Shown here: positions 10,889 to 22,589 of the stretch, in pieces
Layout: every line of letters begins with the position of its first letter
Position numbering within the stretch: position 1 is the stretch's first letter
From: Lactarius indigo
Lineage: Eukaryota > Basidiomycota > Agaricomycetes > Russulales > Russulaceae
Direction: 5' to 3'
DNA length: 64,000 nt
Assembly: GCA_025766275.1 (NCBI GenBank)
Contig: JAFKAC010000043.1
Span: 186,001-250,000, forward strand
Translations under genes and position numbers: made by a program
Notes under the pieces: generated by a model
Told to the model about the DNA's origin: nothing
The model's input: the letters and a program-made list of their open reading frames with translations, nothing else
Database searches by the model: none

Positions 10889-11581
10889 GTTAGACTGTCC
10901 AAGTGTGATGACTCACTGTCACTTGACAGGGGGTCACAACGAAGGCAGAGACTGGGGGCTGAGAGGGTGTGAAGAAGAGATGCTCGGCGACAGAAGAACA
11001 CAAGATACGCTCTTGGCTCAGTAGAGGAGTAGTGGCACGCGAGGAGCGGGGCACTCGAAGGAGCTGTGAGGCAAGAGGGAGGATGTCACAAGTGGACAGT
11101 CTGAGGGACTGTCCATAGAATTGCACCAGCTTATATACTACAGGGGGTGGTCTGTGCATAGGTTTAGGGCAGGCTTAGGGCCTGTCCACAGGTGCTGCGC
11201 AGTACTGCACAAAGGAACATTCTAGAGACATCTAACAATAGAGTCCAATCAGAAGAGGTTTAAACATAGAACGACTGTGCCGCAGTTGATGGCACAATCT
11301 TGTGTCAGGATGGCGTGATTCCGCAGTCAATGCAGGAATCCCCAAGGGGTGGTGACTTGGTGGATTATCTTCATTGATTGATCAACAATCAACTGTTGAT
11401 TAGGACACATGTACACAACACGTGGCTTGAGAGTTGTGACAGTTCACGTGACAGATCACATGATCGTTTGAGAACAGAGTTCAAACTCCGATTCGGAATT
11501 CCCCTTTAGGAAGGTGATTACATAAGACCGGGCCGACATGGACCAGTCCTAAGCACCCTTGAGTCACGACCAAATTATAGG
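10889..11581. other. unassigned intergenic DNA, possible degraded LTR (minus)
   Basis: No gene is recognisable. On the minus strand a TATATAAG box near 11136 is followed by repeated GACAGTC/GGACAGTC words and a pyrimidine-rich stretch, as in fungal LTRs, but I could not find TG...CA ends with a target duplication. An 89-codon minus frame here is not supported by anything else. Confidence 0.35.
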
Positions 11582-12315
11582 TTCGTGACAGTGTGGGGTG
11601 TTCCTCCAAAGCGCAGTTCCTTTGATGGAGGGTCGGAGGTCGTCGTGTGGGTGTCGTTCCAGGTATTCCCAGACAAACTGAGTTCGGCTTCAGCTGGTGA
11701 GAGCCACAGTGTGCAGCTGGGAGACTAGACTTAATGTTACGCCACTACAGGGGCGTAAGGTACGACCTGTACCAAGTCAGTCAGATTATGGTAGCACAAG
11801 CTCTAGGGCTCAGCTTCAGTAGGATGATGCACAAGGATCACAAGGACGTTAGTCACTTGGATCGTAGAGGAAGGCTAAGACTCGAAGGTCTAGCAGAGAC
11901 AAGGGGTTCTTGAGACAGGGAAGAGCGCGAAGGCGTCCGTGTTAGACAAGTGTAGTATTACACAAGAAGTCTAGTCTACCGTACAAGCTAGGTATGACTA
12001 GGGTTAAATAGAGATTGCGCTGTATGGTCGCTACAAATAGATGGCGCCATCGCTAGGTTGAGGAATAAAGGGATAGGCATGAAGGGAACAAAGCATGGAC
12101 ATATCAGGGATAAAGGTGAATCACGCGGGGTCGCGCGTGAGTGGGAACAAGTCGGAAACTAGCACATGTCGAACTTTATCAGAAAGGAACATCAATAAGT
12201 AGGGCGCATGATAGGAACCGAGTAATCGTAAAGTTTGTGTAATCGTACAGGGCTCGTATAGTATAGGGAAGGGAATAGTGACATGCGAAAGAACAAGTCC
12301 AAGGAAATCGTAACA
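11582..12315 (-). mobile_element. gypsy family B, truncated 5' end (copy B3)
   Basis: On the minus strand this reads: LTR (12315 to 11735, 581 bp, TGTTACGATTTCC to GGCGTTACA reading minus), a self-primer site, then the first about 120 nt of gag up to 11582, where similarity to copies B1 and B2 ends. The predicted gag start GTG lies at 11707-11705, and a TGA soon after replaces a CGA present in B2. The rest of the element is missing. Confidence 0.88.
11722..11732 (-). other. B3 self-primer binding site
   Basis: On the minus strand AAGTCTAGTCT, two bases inside the LTR end. It is an exact complement of AGACTAGACTT at the predicted transcript start in the LTR. Confidence 0.75.
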
Positions 12316-12909
12316 GCTGCAGTGCAGGGCCAGAACTCCCCCACTGCACAGACAGAAAATACATACACCCAGATCATGCCCAATAGGATCTCATCTAAGA
12401 GTCCCTCACCTAGCCCTGGGGATGGAGCATCAAAATCGTGATCTGGATGTCATGAACTCCCCTGTTACCTTCCTGTTTTCTGCCCTTAGCTGATCCACTT
12501 CCTTTCTTGGTAGTTACCTTCTTATGCTCCCCCTTATCTGATCGTTCTAGCACCTTCTGTGCTATTCTTAATTCACCCTTCTTGTTGCCTTGCTGGCATG
12601 ATACCATCTTGCACCATACTCACATCATCCTGCCAGCACATCACTCTATCTATAGCAACCAGTAGCATTATGTGCTCAGGCACAATCCTGTACTATATAG
12701 GGACTCCTGTGGTACGCCTTAGCTCCTTAGCTTTGGCTTAATCAATCATCTGCATTGTATCTCCATTAACTCCTTGAGTGCTTCAGTCCCTTCAGCACTC
12801 AAGCCCTTGACCCTGAACCCTTGACCCTTGACCCTTATCCCCTTTTGGGTCATTCCCCTCTCAGCCTCTGTGCAGGCTTCCCTTTGACTCCGCTCTCATC
12901 CCCTTTCTG
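12316..12909. other. unassigned spacer with short CCCTTGA repeats
   Basis: No gene is recognisable. There is an imperfect inverted repeat near 12316-12352 (CTGCAGTGCAG / CTGCAC) and a run of heptamers like CCCTTGA around 12800-12840. The sequence is pyrimidine-rich on the plus strand. Confidence 0.4.
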
Positions 12910-13451
12910 TGTTGAAGCGCAGAACTAACAAGCAAAGTGTTAAGCTTGAGCAGCTAGGAGACAAGTTAACTTCAGAGGTGAAGGGAACTCTATTACAACT
13001 GCATACCTAGGAGACAAGTTACTATAGAGAAGCAACGTCTATGAGTAAAGGTATTAAGAGAAGTAAAGAGAAGGGGAACTTACACTTCAGAGGTGAAGGG
13101 AACTCTGAAGTGTAGAGGCGAAAACAGCAGTCCTTATATACAGGACGCTTAGCTAATAATGGTCTGTGCGCACTGGTGACCCAAACACAATACAGGTGGT
13201 CTGTGCGCCAGAGGGAGAAATGCCATTGGACGGCAGAGAACAATAGCTGCCTAAAGCAGACAATACCGGTATCTTAACAATAGAAAGAACAATAAGAACC
13301 ATATATGGATCTAACAATAAAGATAAACAAAAGCGGTCCGTATGAGTCCGGAATGTCCATAAGTCCATAAGGGACAGATACCGTATATAGTATGTGGGCT
13401 GACTCAATCAGATCCCACGAGACATGTGACTTTAACAGTCGCGTCTCAACA
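12910..13451 (-). repeat. solo LTR, family C (copy 1)
   Basis: 542 bp beginning TGTTGAAG and ending TCAACA as read on plus, flanked by the 5-bp duplication TTCTG (12905-12909 and 13452-13456). The TATA box (TATATAAGG) reads on the minus strand, so the LTR is minus-oriented. Near-identical copies lie at 16161 and 41126. No internal element sequence is attached, so it is the product of LTR-LTR recombination. Confidence 0.95.
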
Positions 13452-13544
13452 TTCTGTCTCACTGGTCAGCCTAGTGACACGTGACCATTGGACTTAGGCC
13501 TCTGAGCTCGTCCATTATTACAGACTCAGTCGCCTTAGTGCAAG

Positions 13545-14019
13545 TGTTACGGTTTTGACGTCAGACCCTTACTGTACCGGTTGCAACTACGGCGGTAAGG
13601 TATATTAGCTGCGGACTTACTTACGGTGATATGGTAGTGCGATAGGTGATACGAGTACGATAGCTGACTGAGCGGTGCCTTGGTGACTTGATCCTAGTAC
13701 AGGTACTGGTAGTTGTGGTGTTGAGATACTTACGTGATACATTGGACGCTACTTACGGTGACTGATAGCAGCGCTTCAAAGCCTGCTCGACTTGTATTTA
13801 TAGTGTCTCGCGAAGACCAAGATACACCATCTTGGTCTTCTTCAATCATCACTTCTTGTCTCAGATCTCGTTTGCCTCTATAACTGAGTGCCGTCCGAAT
13901 CTCTCTGGTGTCTTCGAACATCCAGGTCTGCCTTTGTGCCATACACCTTTGGGCGTGATTAGCTAAGTCGTAGTCGCCTTCAAATGCTCAAGTCGAGCTA
14001 ACGCTGTGACGGCGTTACA
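13545..14019 (+). repeat. gypsy family A1 5' LTR (copy 2)
   Basis: 475 bp, TGTTACGG to GGCGTTACA. TATTTATAG (13795) precedes ATCTTGGTCTT (13829) by 34 nt, which fits a TATA box and the transcript start. The latter 11-mer is complementary to the primer site downstream of the LTR. Confidence 0.93.
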
Positions 14020-14021
14020 TT

Positions 14022-14032
14022 AAGACCAAGAT
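14022..14032 (+). other. copy 2 self-primer binding site
   Basis: AAGACCAAGAT lies two bases after the LTR end and is the exact reverse complement of ATCTTGGTCTT in the LTR at 13829-13839. Confidence 0.78.
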
Positions 14033-14040
14033 ATCCCATT

Positions 14041-15987
14041 GTGGCGACTGTAAACACCTGCGACCAGTGGACGAGTTTCCATCCATATCACCTAGAACAA
14101 TGAGGAGATCGTAACGTACCAACCCGATTCCTGGGAGCAGCCCAGTGGAGAGACCGAGGGGACGAAACAGGATACTTTGTGGAATTCAACGGACCTACTA
14201 GGTTCAGACCTGTTGAGTTCAATTTCAACCACCTTTGCTGGGTGGAGATTATGTGGAACCCCATAGATCATCGCTGGGACGTAGTAAGACCAGCAGGAAG
14301 GCAATACCAGTGCGACATCGACGCATGAGAACTAAACTCGCGAGCCGACTGGGGACCCATCGACGGACAAATACGAGAACACTCTACAGGAGAAGCGGTG
14401 AGTGAAGAAACCGAAGAAGACGAACAGAGCGAAGAAAACAGACCAGCAAGCGTTGGACCCATAGAGCAGTATACCATCCAAAGAGCTGAGTCCTTACATA
14501 TCTCGGAACAGCCAGAAGTCATTCACGTACACTCGCCTGTGGCAGAAATGGCTACAACCACCATGACAAAGGAAGAAATCATAAGTATAAGAGAACAGGC
14601 GGCACGAGAAGCAGCTGAAGCAATCAGACAGGAATCCCAACGACACCTCATGCCGATAAATCCCGAAACAGGACATCGCATGACCGCAGACGACGCAGCA
14701 ATTTTTCGGGCTATCAGACCCGATCAAGGGGACCCTCCGTCAGGTGAAGGACAAAGTCGAGGATTACCACTCAATCCCCCACCGGGATGGGGAGGCCCCC
14801 CAGGAGGAGACTTCCCTCGACGGCCAGGAGGTGGAGGAGGCCCACCCGGAGGCGGAGGAGGCCCACCTGGAGGAGGAGGAGGACACGGACACGAAAAGTT
14901 GACAGGTGAACCTCCCACCATCTTTGACGGAGACCGCACTAAGGTGGACTTGTTCCTCACACAATGGCACGTATACTGGGGAATGAACCTCGATACCCCG
15001 GTTATGCGTAACAACTACCGATGAAGCCTCCTATTCCTCTCCTACATCAAGGGAGTATCGGTCAGCGAATGGGTGCTCTCATACCTCAAGTGGCTCAACT
15101 GACAAATACAACGAGGAATAGATCAACACACTAGGGATTTGTGGAACACAGTAGCAGAAGGGTTCAACCAAAGGTTCGTCAACACCCTTGAACGAGAACA
15201 AGCTCAAGTGCTTCTAAGGAAGGGGCTCAAAATGGCTGACGGGGACATTGACAAGTACGTCAATGAGTTCGAAGAAGCTGCTAGAAAGGCAGGGTATCGC
15301 CTCAACGACCCACAAACCATCGACTTGTTCACCAAGGGGTTGCCCAAGAAACTCTATGAAAAAACCTACGACCTGGACGAACCAGAAACATTCGACGAGT
15401 GGAAATGAGCAACGCTTCGTCGACAACGCAACTACATCCACGTCTGGGCACAAGTAGATGAGTACAAAGACAACAAGCCAAAGAAGACAGGAAACGCCGG
15501 ATGGACCGTCCCCCAAAACCTCGCCAATCCATGGGCAATGGACACCTTGGCTGACCGAGCAAAGGTGCGACTAGCAGGGTCAGAGGAGATTGACTACGGC
15601 AAACTGCCATATACCAATCAACCTCCCTTCCCGCCGAGAGGAGGACCAGGAGTCAGAGGCCGGGGGAGAGGGGGGTCACGGCGAGACTGGAGGACAGTCC
15701 TGTGTTATAATTGCAATGCACCAGGACATCTCTCACGAAATTGTCCCCATCCTAGACAACCAAGGCAATGGCAACAACAAAACCCCGGGCCATCCAACGT
15801 CCAGGCGGCAGGAACCGATTACTATGCACAAGAGCAACCACCAGCCCAGATACAAGCAGCCTTGACTAGTAAGACCGCCGAAGAACGCACCAAGGAGTGG
15901 CTCACCGGAGTCGCAAACGCACCCGACGAAGTAAAGGACCTGATATTGCAGGACTTATGGGGAAAAGAGGGTTTTTGGAGTGCCTGA
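14041..15987 (+). pseudogene. gypsy gag (copy 2), five TGA codons
   Basis: Read from the conserved GTG (14041) the frame runs 649 codons to the stop at 15985-15987, broken by TGA at 14101, 14326, 15022, 15100 and 15406. In copy A2 (55240 onward) four of these positions are Arg or adjacent CpG codons and one is Gly. It contains a conserved N-terminal region (TRFLGAAQW-R--E-TGYFVEFNGP), a Gly/Pro-rich linker, a Retrotrans_gag capsid-like domain (FLTQWHVYWGMN to EEAARKAGYRL) and one CCHC knuckle (CYNCNAPGHLSRNC). There is no ATG before the conserved N-terminal region. Confidence 0.88.
15969..15975 (+). other. gag-pol -1 frameshift heptamer
   Basis: G GGT TTT in the gag frame is a canonical X XXY YYZ slippery site, 10 nt before the gag stop. 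A one-base backward slip enters the pol frame (LNPSAWVRA). Confidence 0.75.
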
Positions 15988-16160
15988 ACCCATCGGCCTG
16001 GGTGAGGGCTTTAAATTGTAATTCTGTAATCATGATGCACTTTCACTCTCTTCAAATTCCAGTCTCGATTCGCACGAATTACCGAATGGCTGATGTAAAA
16101 GCATTAGTGGACTCCAGAGCCACCGACAATTTCATACATCCGAACTTCGCCAGAAGACTA
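15976..16160 (+). pseudogene. gypsy pol start with protease (copy 2)
   Basis: The pol frame after the slip reads LNPSAWVRAL and then the aspartic protease VDSRATDNFI; the usual DSG is DSR here, which should disable the protease. The frame is cut at 16160 by the solo LTR and continues without phase change at 16711. Confidence 0.85.
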
Positions 16161-16705
16161 TGTTGAAGTGCAGAACTAACAAGCAAAGGATAAGCTTGGA
16201 CAGCTAGTAGGACAAGTTAACTTCAGAGGTGAAGGGAACTCTATTACAACTGCATACCTAGTAGGACAAGTTACTGTAAAGAAGCAACGCCTATGAGTAA
16301 AGGTAATAAGAGAAGTAAAAGAGAGAAGGAACTTACACTTCAGAGGTGAAGGGAACTCTGAAGTGTAGAGGCGAAAACAGCAGTCCTTTTATACAGGATG
16401 CTTAGCTAATAATGGTCTGTGCGCACTGGTGACCCAAACACAATGCAGGTGGTCTGTGCGCCAGAGGGAGAAACACCATTGGATGGCAGAGAACAATAGC
16501 TGCCTAAAGCAGACAATACCGGTATCTTAACAATAGAAAGAACAATAAGAACCATATATGGATCTAACAATAAAGATAAACAAAAGCGGTCCGTATGAGT
16601 CCGGAGTGTCCATAAGTCCATAGGGGACAGATACCGTATATAGTATGTGGGCTGACTCAATCAGATCCCACGAGACATGTGACTTTTAACAGTTGCATCT
16701 CAACA
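16161..16705 (-). repeat. solo LTR, family C (copy 2)
   Basis: 545 bp with TGTTGAAG / TCAACA ends, flanked by the 5-bp duplication GACTA (16156-16160 and 16706-16710). Minus-oriented by its TATA box. It interrupts the gypsy pol of copy 2. Confidence 0.96.
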
Positions 16706-16710
16706 GACTA

Positions 16711-18200
16711 GGCATTGGCACCCAGCCGCTAGCCCAACTGCGAAAAATTTGGAATATAGATAATACCGAAAACAAAGCTGGGTCGATCACTCATTTTACC
16801 GACCTAGACGTATATGCCAAAGGATATCACAGGACCATGTGCTTCCTCATCACAGATCTCGGAAGCGAAGAAATCATCCTAGGATATCCGTGGTTGGCAA
16901 CGTATGAACCAACCATTAACTGGAGGGATGCGGTCATACATGAAGAGGTTATGCCAGTAGTGATCAGTACGCAGGACAGTCTCGACTGTCATACCGTTAT
17001 CGCATCAGCTCTCACCAATGAACAGAAGGAGGCAATAGTCCTCAAAATGGACAAAGAAGATGTGCACTTGCGAGCAACTACGTCTACAGAGTTAGCCATT
17101 CGGGCAAAGAAGGACGAGAACCTGGGAGAACTACTGGCGGTGTACCAAGCCTTTCAAAAGCTCTTCAGTGAAGATGCATCTCAGCGATTTCCCCCTGCCA
17201 GACCATGGGACCACGCTATCGACTTTAAACCTGGCACGCCCTCTGCAATAGACTGTAAAATATACCCGCTCACGCAAGAAGAGGAGGGCAAACTCAAGGA
17301 GTTCTTGGACGAGAAACTCTGGCAAGGGTATCTTCGACCCTCGATATCCCCGTACGCATCATCATTCTTCTTCGTTAAAAAGAAGGACGGAAAGCTACGT
17401 CCTGTACAGGACTACCGCGTCATCAACTCGCACACCATACACAATCAATACCCACTCCCGTTAATCCAAGACCTTATTTATGACCTCAGCAACGCCCATA
17501 TTTATACGAAACTCGACATCCGCTGGGGGTATAACAACATCCGCATACGGGAAGGCGACCAAGAAAAGGCGGCCTTCAAAACCAAATTTGGACTTTTCGA
17601 ACCAACGGTCATGTTCTTCAGACTTACTAACTCGCCAGCGACCTTCCAAACCATGATGAACCACATCTATCGTGACACTATCGCCAAACACGAACTCCGT
17701 GGTACTGTCATCCAGGTTTACATGGATGATATTGGCATTGCTACACACGAAGGCGCCACGTCCGCTGACCATGTTGTGGCAGTCACTGACGTTCTTCGTG
17801 TCGCTCAGGAACATGACCTCTACTTTAAACTCGAAAAATGCCTATTCCACCAACCTCAGATGGATTACCTGGGGGTAATCCTTGAAAGGGGGGTGACACG
17901 CATGGATCCAGTAAAAGTCCAAGGTATCAAAGACTGGCCAACGCCAACCAAAGTCAGGGATGTATGATCATTTTTGGGTTTCTGCAACTTTTACCACCTC
18001 TTCATCCGAGGTTTCACAACTCATGCACGGCCGCTTAATTGACTAACAAGGAAAGACGCTGAGTGGAAGTGGGGAGACAATGAAGATCGTGCATTCAAAA
18101 CTCTCAAACACCTCGTCACCGAGGAACCAGTATTGGCACACCCCAACCTACAAGACCAATTTGACCTAGAAGTCGACACGTCGGGATTCGCGGTAGGTGC
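16711..18200 (+). pseudogene. gypsy pol, protease end to RNase H (copy 2)
   Basis: It continues the protease-RT linker and carries reverse transcriptase (KKKDGKLRPVQDYR, YPLPLIQDL, VYMDDIGIAT), then the connection to RNase H. TGA codons at 17965 and 18040 replace Arg codons of copy 1 (RDV-R-SFLGF and PLN-R-LTRKD). The sequence stops matching gypsy after DTSGFAVGA at about 18200. Confidence 0.88.
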
Positions 18201-19170
18201 GGCACATAATGGCGCAAGTTAGTGACAATGTGTATGTAAAAGCCCATGTGCATATAGACCTTACAGGTTGTTGAAACCCATGTGGGCCCATCAAGCAAGA
18301 GTGAGCATATATCATGAGTGGGCCCATGGATAGAACTGCCAAGATAAATGGATGGGCCAATTGGCACAGCCAGGAAGAGTTGTCAATATATTAGAATGGG
18401 CCCATTGTTGAGCCCACAGAGAGCTGCCGAACATCTTGAGTGGGCCCACGATCAGGCAGGGTGTAAATTGACCTATTACATTGTTGAACCCACATGGCCC
18501 CATCAAGCAAGAGTGGGCATATATCATGATTGGGCCCATGGATAAAACTGCTGAAATAAATGGATGGGCCAATTGGCACAGCTAGGAAGAGTTGTCAATA
18601 GTTTAGAGTAGGCCTGCGGTTGAACTCATCGAGAGCTGCCGAACAACTTGAGTGGGCCCATGATCTAGACATAGTGTAAATGGACCTATTACATCGATCA
18701 ACCCTCGTGGGCCCATCAAGTAGCAGTGGGCATATATCATGAGTGGGCCCATGGATAGAACCGCTGGCATAAAAAGATGGGCCATGGACACTGATTGGAA
18801 AAACTGCCGAGATAAACGAATGGGCCAATTGGCACAGCTTAGAAGAGTTGTCAATAATTTAGAGTGGGCCTGGGTTGAACTCATTGAAAGCTGCCGAACA
18901 CATTGAACAGACCCACGATCTAGTAATAGTGTAAATAGACCAATTACATAGGTAAAACCCACGTGGGCCCATCAAGTAACAGCTGGTATATATCATTAGT
19001 GGGCCCATTGATAGAGCTGCCGAATAGCTCAGATTGGCCATGGACACTGATTGGCAAAACTGCTGAGATAAATGGGTGGGCCAATGGCCATAGTCGTGAA
19101 TTGCTGTTGATGGTTTGCAGTTGGCCCAGAATTGAATCACAGAGAGCTACCGACCATCCTCACTGGGACT
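18201..19170 (-). repeat. left subterminal tandem array, ~212-bp unit
   Basis: Landmark TGGGCCCATGGAT recurs at about 18319, 18531, 18744 and 19000, giving periods of 212, 213 and 256 (the last with an internal duplication). Units contain GGGCCCA several times, ATATATCATGA and AGCTGCCGA. Reverse-complemented, the units resemble the right array at 35.2-36.7 kb. Confidence 0.88.
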
Positions 19171-19423
19171 ACTTAAGCCCTACAATGTTCCTGCAAATAA
19201 TACCGACGGTCCCAAATGGCCTCTACATCACCCTCATAGCACCTTTACTGAGTATCTTACATTGTGCTGGTGTCCTTTTTGGAGATCCCGACTTTGTCAT
19301 TTGAGTTGCCCATTATCCTTTATCATATCAACCAGCAATCTCTTCTGGGTGTACTTAAATTGCATCTGAATCAAGGCTGCTATATGCGTACTATTTAAGT
19401 ATTCGACACCGCTATATAATGTT
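19171..19423. other. spacer between left array and first cargo gene
   Basis: About 250 bp with no recognisable gene; it would be the 3' flank of the minus-strand gene at 19424-20370. Confidence 0.5.
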
Positions 19424-20370
19424 CTACGCCTCAATATTGTCCAGCTCATCTACCATAGCGTCTACAACCTCACTCAAAGCAATCTCCCTCTCATAAATCC
19501 GCCAAGCTTGGACGTAGATCCGCCGAAGTCTTACAGCTTCGGCACGTAAGATCGACACCCGAGTTCCCAGGTCGTACTCTTCTTGCTAGAAAGAAACAAT
19601 GGTCAGTTTTCACTATGCTAGGTTGACAATGTGGCGCACCAGCTCTGAAGGTGCTTCCTCCTGACCGACCTCACCTTCCTTTATCTCAGAGTTGCTGGGA
19701 GATGGGGCACGATCACCCCAATTCCAAGCTGTGCACGCAGAGTTAGAGACATATATAATCAGTAGAAATGAGACTTACTGCGAGCTGCCGAATGGCTGCC
19801 GAAGGTCTCTCTGGCCTCGGTAGGTAGAGAGACGCCTGTCCCAGATCTTTCCTCCTGTGTTGGCACTGGGTCAATGCTGGGTTGTTGAGTCCCTAGAACC
19901 AGTGGGGCTTCCATCCTCGACGCAGGGTCAGTCCCCTGATCTTGGATGTCAGGTGAGGTCGGCATATCCTTGCCGAAGTTGTCTTGAGATTCTGGTAAAG
20001 GCAGCTTGTCCACACCAAAGTTGCGTTGTCCATGCGAAGAGGGTGACAAGGGTGACCCATCCCTGCCAAGATTGTGTTGGCGTTGGGGGGATGGTGACAT
20101 ATCCATGCCGAAACTATGTCGGCGTTGAGGAGAGGGTGACCCACCCATGCCGAAACTGTATTGGTGTTGAGGGGATGACAACCCACTCATACCGAAGCTG
20201 CGTTGACTTTGAGGGGAGGGTGACCCATCCATGCCAAAGCTGTGTTGGCTTTGTGGAGAGGGCGACCCATCCATGCCAAAATCGTCTTGACCTTCGGCAG
20301 ATAATGGCGCATCTCTTCCGGTCACAAGCTGCCGAGTGTCAACCGATAGTGCAAGAAAAGGGCGAGACAT
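19424..20370 (-). CDS. hypothetical repeat protein with C-terminal coiled coil (cargo gene a)
   Basis: Unknown function. Model: exons 20370-19779, 19728-19640 and 19585-19424 on the minus strand; introns of 50 and 54 nt with GTAAGT/CAG and GTGCGC/TAG borders; phases add up to 280 codons plus stop. The first exon carries about eight tandem 14-15-residue repeats built on FGMDGSPSPQSQ, low-complexity and probably disordered. The last exon (VSILRAEAVRLRR to VDELDNIEA) is predicted coiled coil. The start is the first ATG in the frame (MSRPFLALSVD). It is divergent from gene b, with 244 bp between the starts. Splice sites are inferred from consensus and frame, not from transcripts. Confidence 0.68.
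19960..20310 (-). repeat. coding minisatellite (~42 bp) in gene a
   Basis: Tandem copies of about 42 bp encode the FGMDGSPSPQSQ-type peptide repeat. Copies differ mainly by substitutions that keep the frame. Confidence 0.8.
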
Positions 20371-20614
20371 AGCTAGCAAAGAAGTGGGACAGTTTGATGA
20401 GGCGGTGATAAGGGAGACTCAATGCGGAATGAGCCTATATATCTAGATTGCTTATTACGCAAGAGACACTCAAGATTCATTACTGTTTTTTGCTGAGTCA
20501 GGTTCCAGATTCCAGATCGGTAGTTTCGGCAGCTCGGCAGCATGCCGCTTGTTGACCTCGCTTCAATGTGGCAACGTAAACTGCCAACACACTTTTTTCT
20601 TACCCACCAACGCC
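20371..20614. promoter_or_regulatory. divergent intergenic region between genes a and b
   Basis: 244 bp between two divergent start codons. It contains CCCGCATTG/TATATATCT-like A/T stretches and two adjacent TCGGCAGC words at about 20527-20540. A shared promoter is inferred only from position. Confidence 0.4.
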
Positions 20615-22349
20615 ATGAATTCCCTCCTCCATATCGCCGCTAGGGTTGAGGCCGCTGTTGCAAGCTATGTCAGCGTTCGCGATGTTGCTGACAGGGCTGA
20701 ATGGGAACGCCGCTTTGAGGAAGAGAAGGTACGTACTTAATTCAATTGCAGTTTCCATCCAATCCCCATTTGAACTAGGTCCTCACAACGCGAGAGTTCA
20801 GGAGGCTCCGGCGAAATTCGGGGGACCTGCCGGCGCTACACCCAACGCTAGCCGCCTTGTATATCGTCCTCGATGCCAAGGGGGATTTGTCAGACATCGG
20901 CAGGGGGCACCCTTCAATTAACAAGCACAAATATTACCTGCCCAGTGCCAAATTCCCCGCCGACATCTCGCACCTATTGCCTCCAAATGAGGGCCGCTGG
21001 TGGGAGCACCTTGGTAAGTCACTGTTCACCTTTCCCTCAAACACAGTCTAAACCTCCACAGCTGCCGAGCATGGGGATGGGGGGGTGCCCGCTGGAAATG
21101 CAGCACCAAGTCCTACACCGCCACCACCACCACCACCTTCACCTCCTCGTCGGCACCTGCCGAAGGTGACGCTCATCATGGGCCCACCTCCTGAAGACTC
21201 AGAAGACGAGATGGAGGTAGACCAGCTGGAGGAGGTGAGCAATAATACTTCCCCATTTACGTTTTGTTTCTGATTAACTCCATAAGTCCCCTGAGCCTCC
21301 CTCAATCCACAAGAAGGGAAAGAAGAAGGCAGCTGGTTCGGCAGCTACCTCGAGGAAGCGCAAGCTTACTTCACCACCGCCGCGCCATTCCAAGAAGCGG
21401 AATGTGCCAGTCCGACTCCCTCCCAAAGTGATAGGAGACGAGTTGGAGAGTGAGGACGACGACGACGACGACGACGACGACGAGTATGAATTTTCGGTGC
21501 GTAGTTATATATTTTCATTAAGATTCGGCTGAAAGAACTTGGTGATAGTGTGAAAGATGCATCAAGGCCAATGTGCACTGCGAGCCACAGCCGACAGCTC
21601 CCTGCTTGCGCTGCCAAAGCAGCAAGGTGGGGTGCAGCTTGATGCCGCCAAACTCGAAGACAGGCAAGACCGATCGGCGCCACCTGAAGCCGGAAGTGGT
21701 GCGCAGGTACCGCATCGCTCAGTACAAGGTGCGGGAAGGAAAGCAGCCCGCAGCTGCATACAGGAAGACGTCGGAGGCGTCAGACTCGGCAGCATCGGCC
21801 TCAAGGTTGGTTGAGGGGCTGACGCTGTACAGCACGTCATCCAACGCAGCGTCTCCAGCTTCGCTGGCCCCCACGGCGCCTGACTCTCCCACCTCTCCCA
21901 ACCCCTCTGCCACCGACACCACTGCCACCGCTACCGCCGCTGCAGCTGCCGGTCCCTCCGCTCCTGCTGCAGCTGCTGGTCCCTCCGCTCCTGCTGCAGC
22001 TGCCGGTCCCTCCGCTCCTGCTGCAGCTGCCGGTCCCTCCGCTCCTGCTGCAGCTGCCGGTCCCTCCGCTCCTGCTGCAGCTGCCGGTGCTGCTGATGCC
22101 ACCCCCGCGATCACTCCCTCCCTCTGTCGGCGCTTGCAACCTGCACGACGCCTTGTGCCAGTTGTGGAGGTGCCAATGCCCTCACACTTGGTTCTGTCAT
22201 CCTCTCGGCAGCGTTCTGGGGTTTCGGCAGCTCAAGCACCTCAGGAAGTTCCTGAGCACAACTCTGCCGAAAGGATCCAACACCTGGAGATGAGGTTGGC
22301 GGATGTCGAGGAGAAATTGGAGGTGTTGATGAAAGGCGGTGGGGCATAA
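20615..22349 (+). CDS. hypothetical protein with twin CxxCx6C cluster (cargo gene b)
   Basis: Unknown function; a DNA- or protein-binding role is plausible. Model: exons 20615-20728, 20779-21013, 21062-21234, 21287-21496 and 21549-22349; introns 48-52 nt; all phases fit, giving 510 aa. Features in order: an N-terminal helical segment, a conserved-looking block (ALYIVLDAKGDLSDIGRG, PPNEGRWWEHL), a proline run, a basic stretch (KKGKKKAAGS), an Asp run encoded by a GAC microsatellite, then two clusters CERCIKANVHC and CLRCQSSKVGC followed by basic residues, five copies of a 9-residue GPSAPAAAA repeat (27-bp minisatellite, 21945-22090), and a C-terminal coiled coil (RIQHLEMRLADVEEKLEVL). The twin Cys clusters resemble fungal binuclear-cluster spacing, but I cannot assign a family. 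Confidence 0.75.
21945..22090 (+). repeat. 27-bp coding minisatellite in gene b
   Basis: Five near-identical 27-bp units encode GPSAPAAAA. Each unit includes CAGCTGCCGG. Confidence 0.85.
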
Positions 22350-22589
22350 AAGGCTGATTAGGCCTTCATGTTTTCTGTTTCATCAAGTATAAGTTTTTGC
22401 AACACATCTGTATATCGACTACGACGAATGGACAATAGATACTACAATGAGGACTTGTGATACCATGAATTAGAGAGTGGATGGAGAAAGGTGATACAAA
22501 GACTGCTAGCGACGCGCTCTCTTCCTAGAATACATATTGCTACCCCTATTGGGAACTTCAGGTTCTAGATACAACAAAGAAGTCATTAC

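Larger units (their letters stand above)
13545..18200 (+). mobile_element. Ty3/gypsy family A1 element (copy 2), 5' part
   Basis: It begins with a full LTR, then primer site, gag, frameshift site and pol, and breaks off in RNase H near 18200, where the satellite array of the KDZ block starts. A solo LTR (16161-16705) sits between protease and reverse transcriptase. Seven in-frame TGA codons make it inactive. The five bases before the LTR are GCAAG; the other target copy is lost with the 3' end. Confidence 0.92.

Noticed and set aside
10889..11421. Solo LTR on the minus strand
   Set aside because: TATA box and LTR-like composition, but I found no TG...CA ends with a matching target duplication; kept only as unassigned.
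21719..22139. Minus-strand Ala/Gly- and Ser/Gly-rich frames opposite gene b
   Set aside because: Mirror frames of the 27-bp minisatellite.
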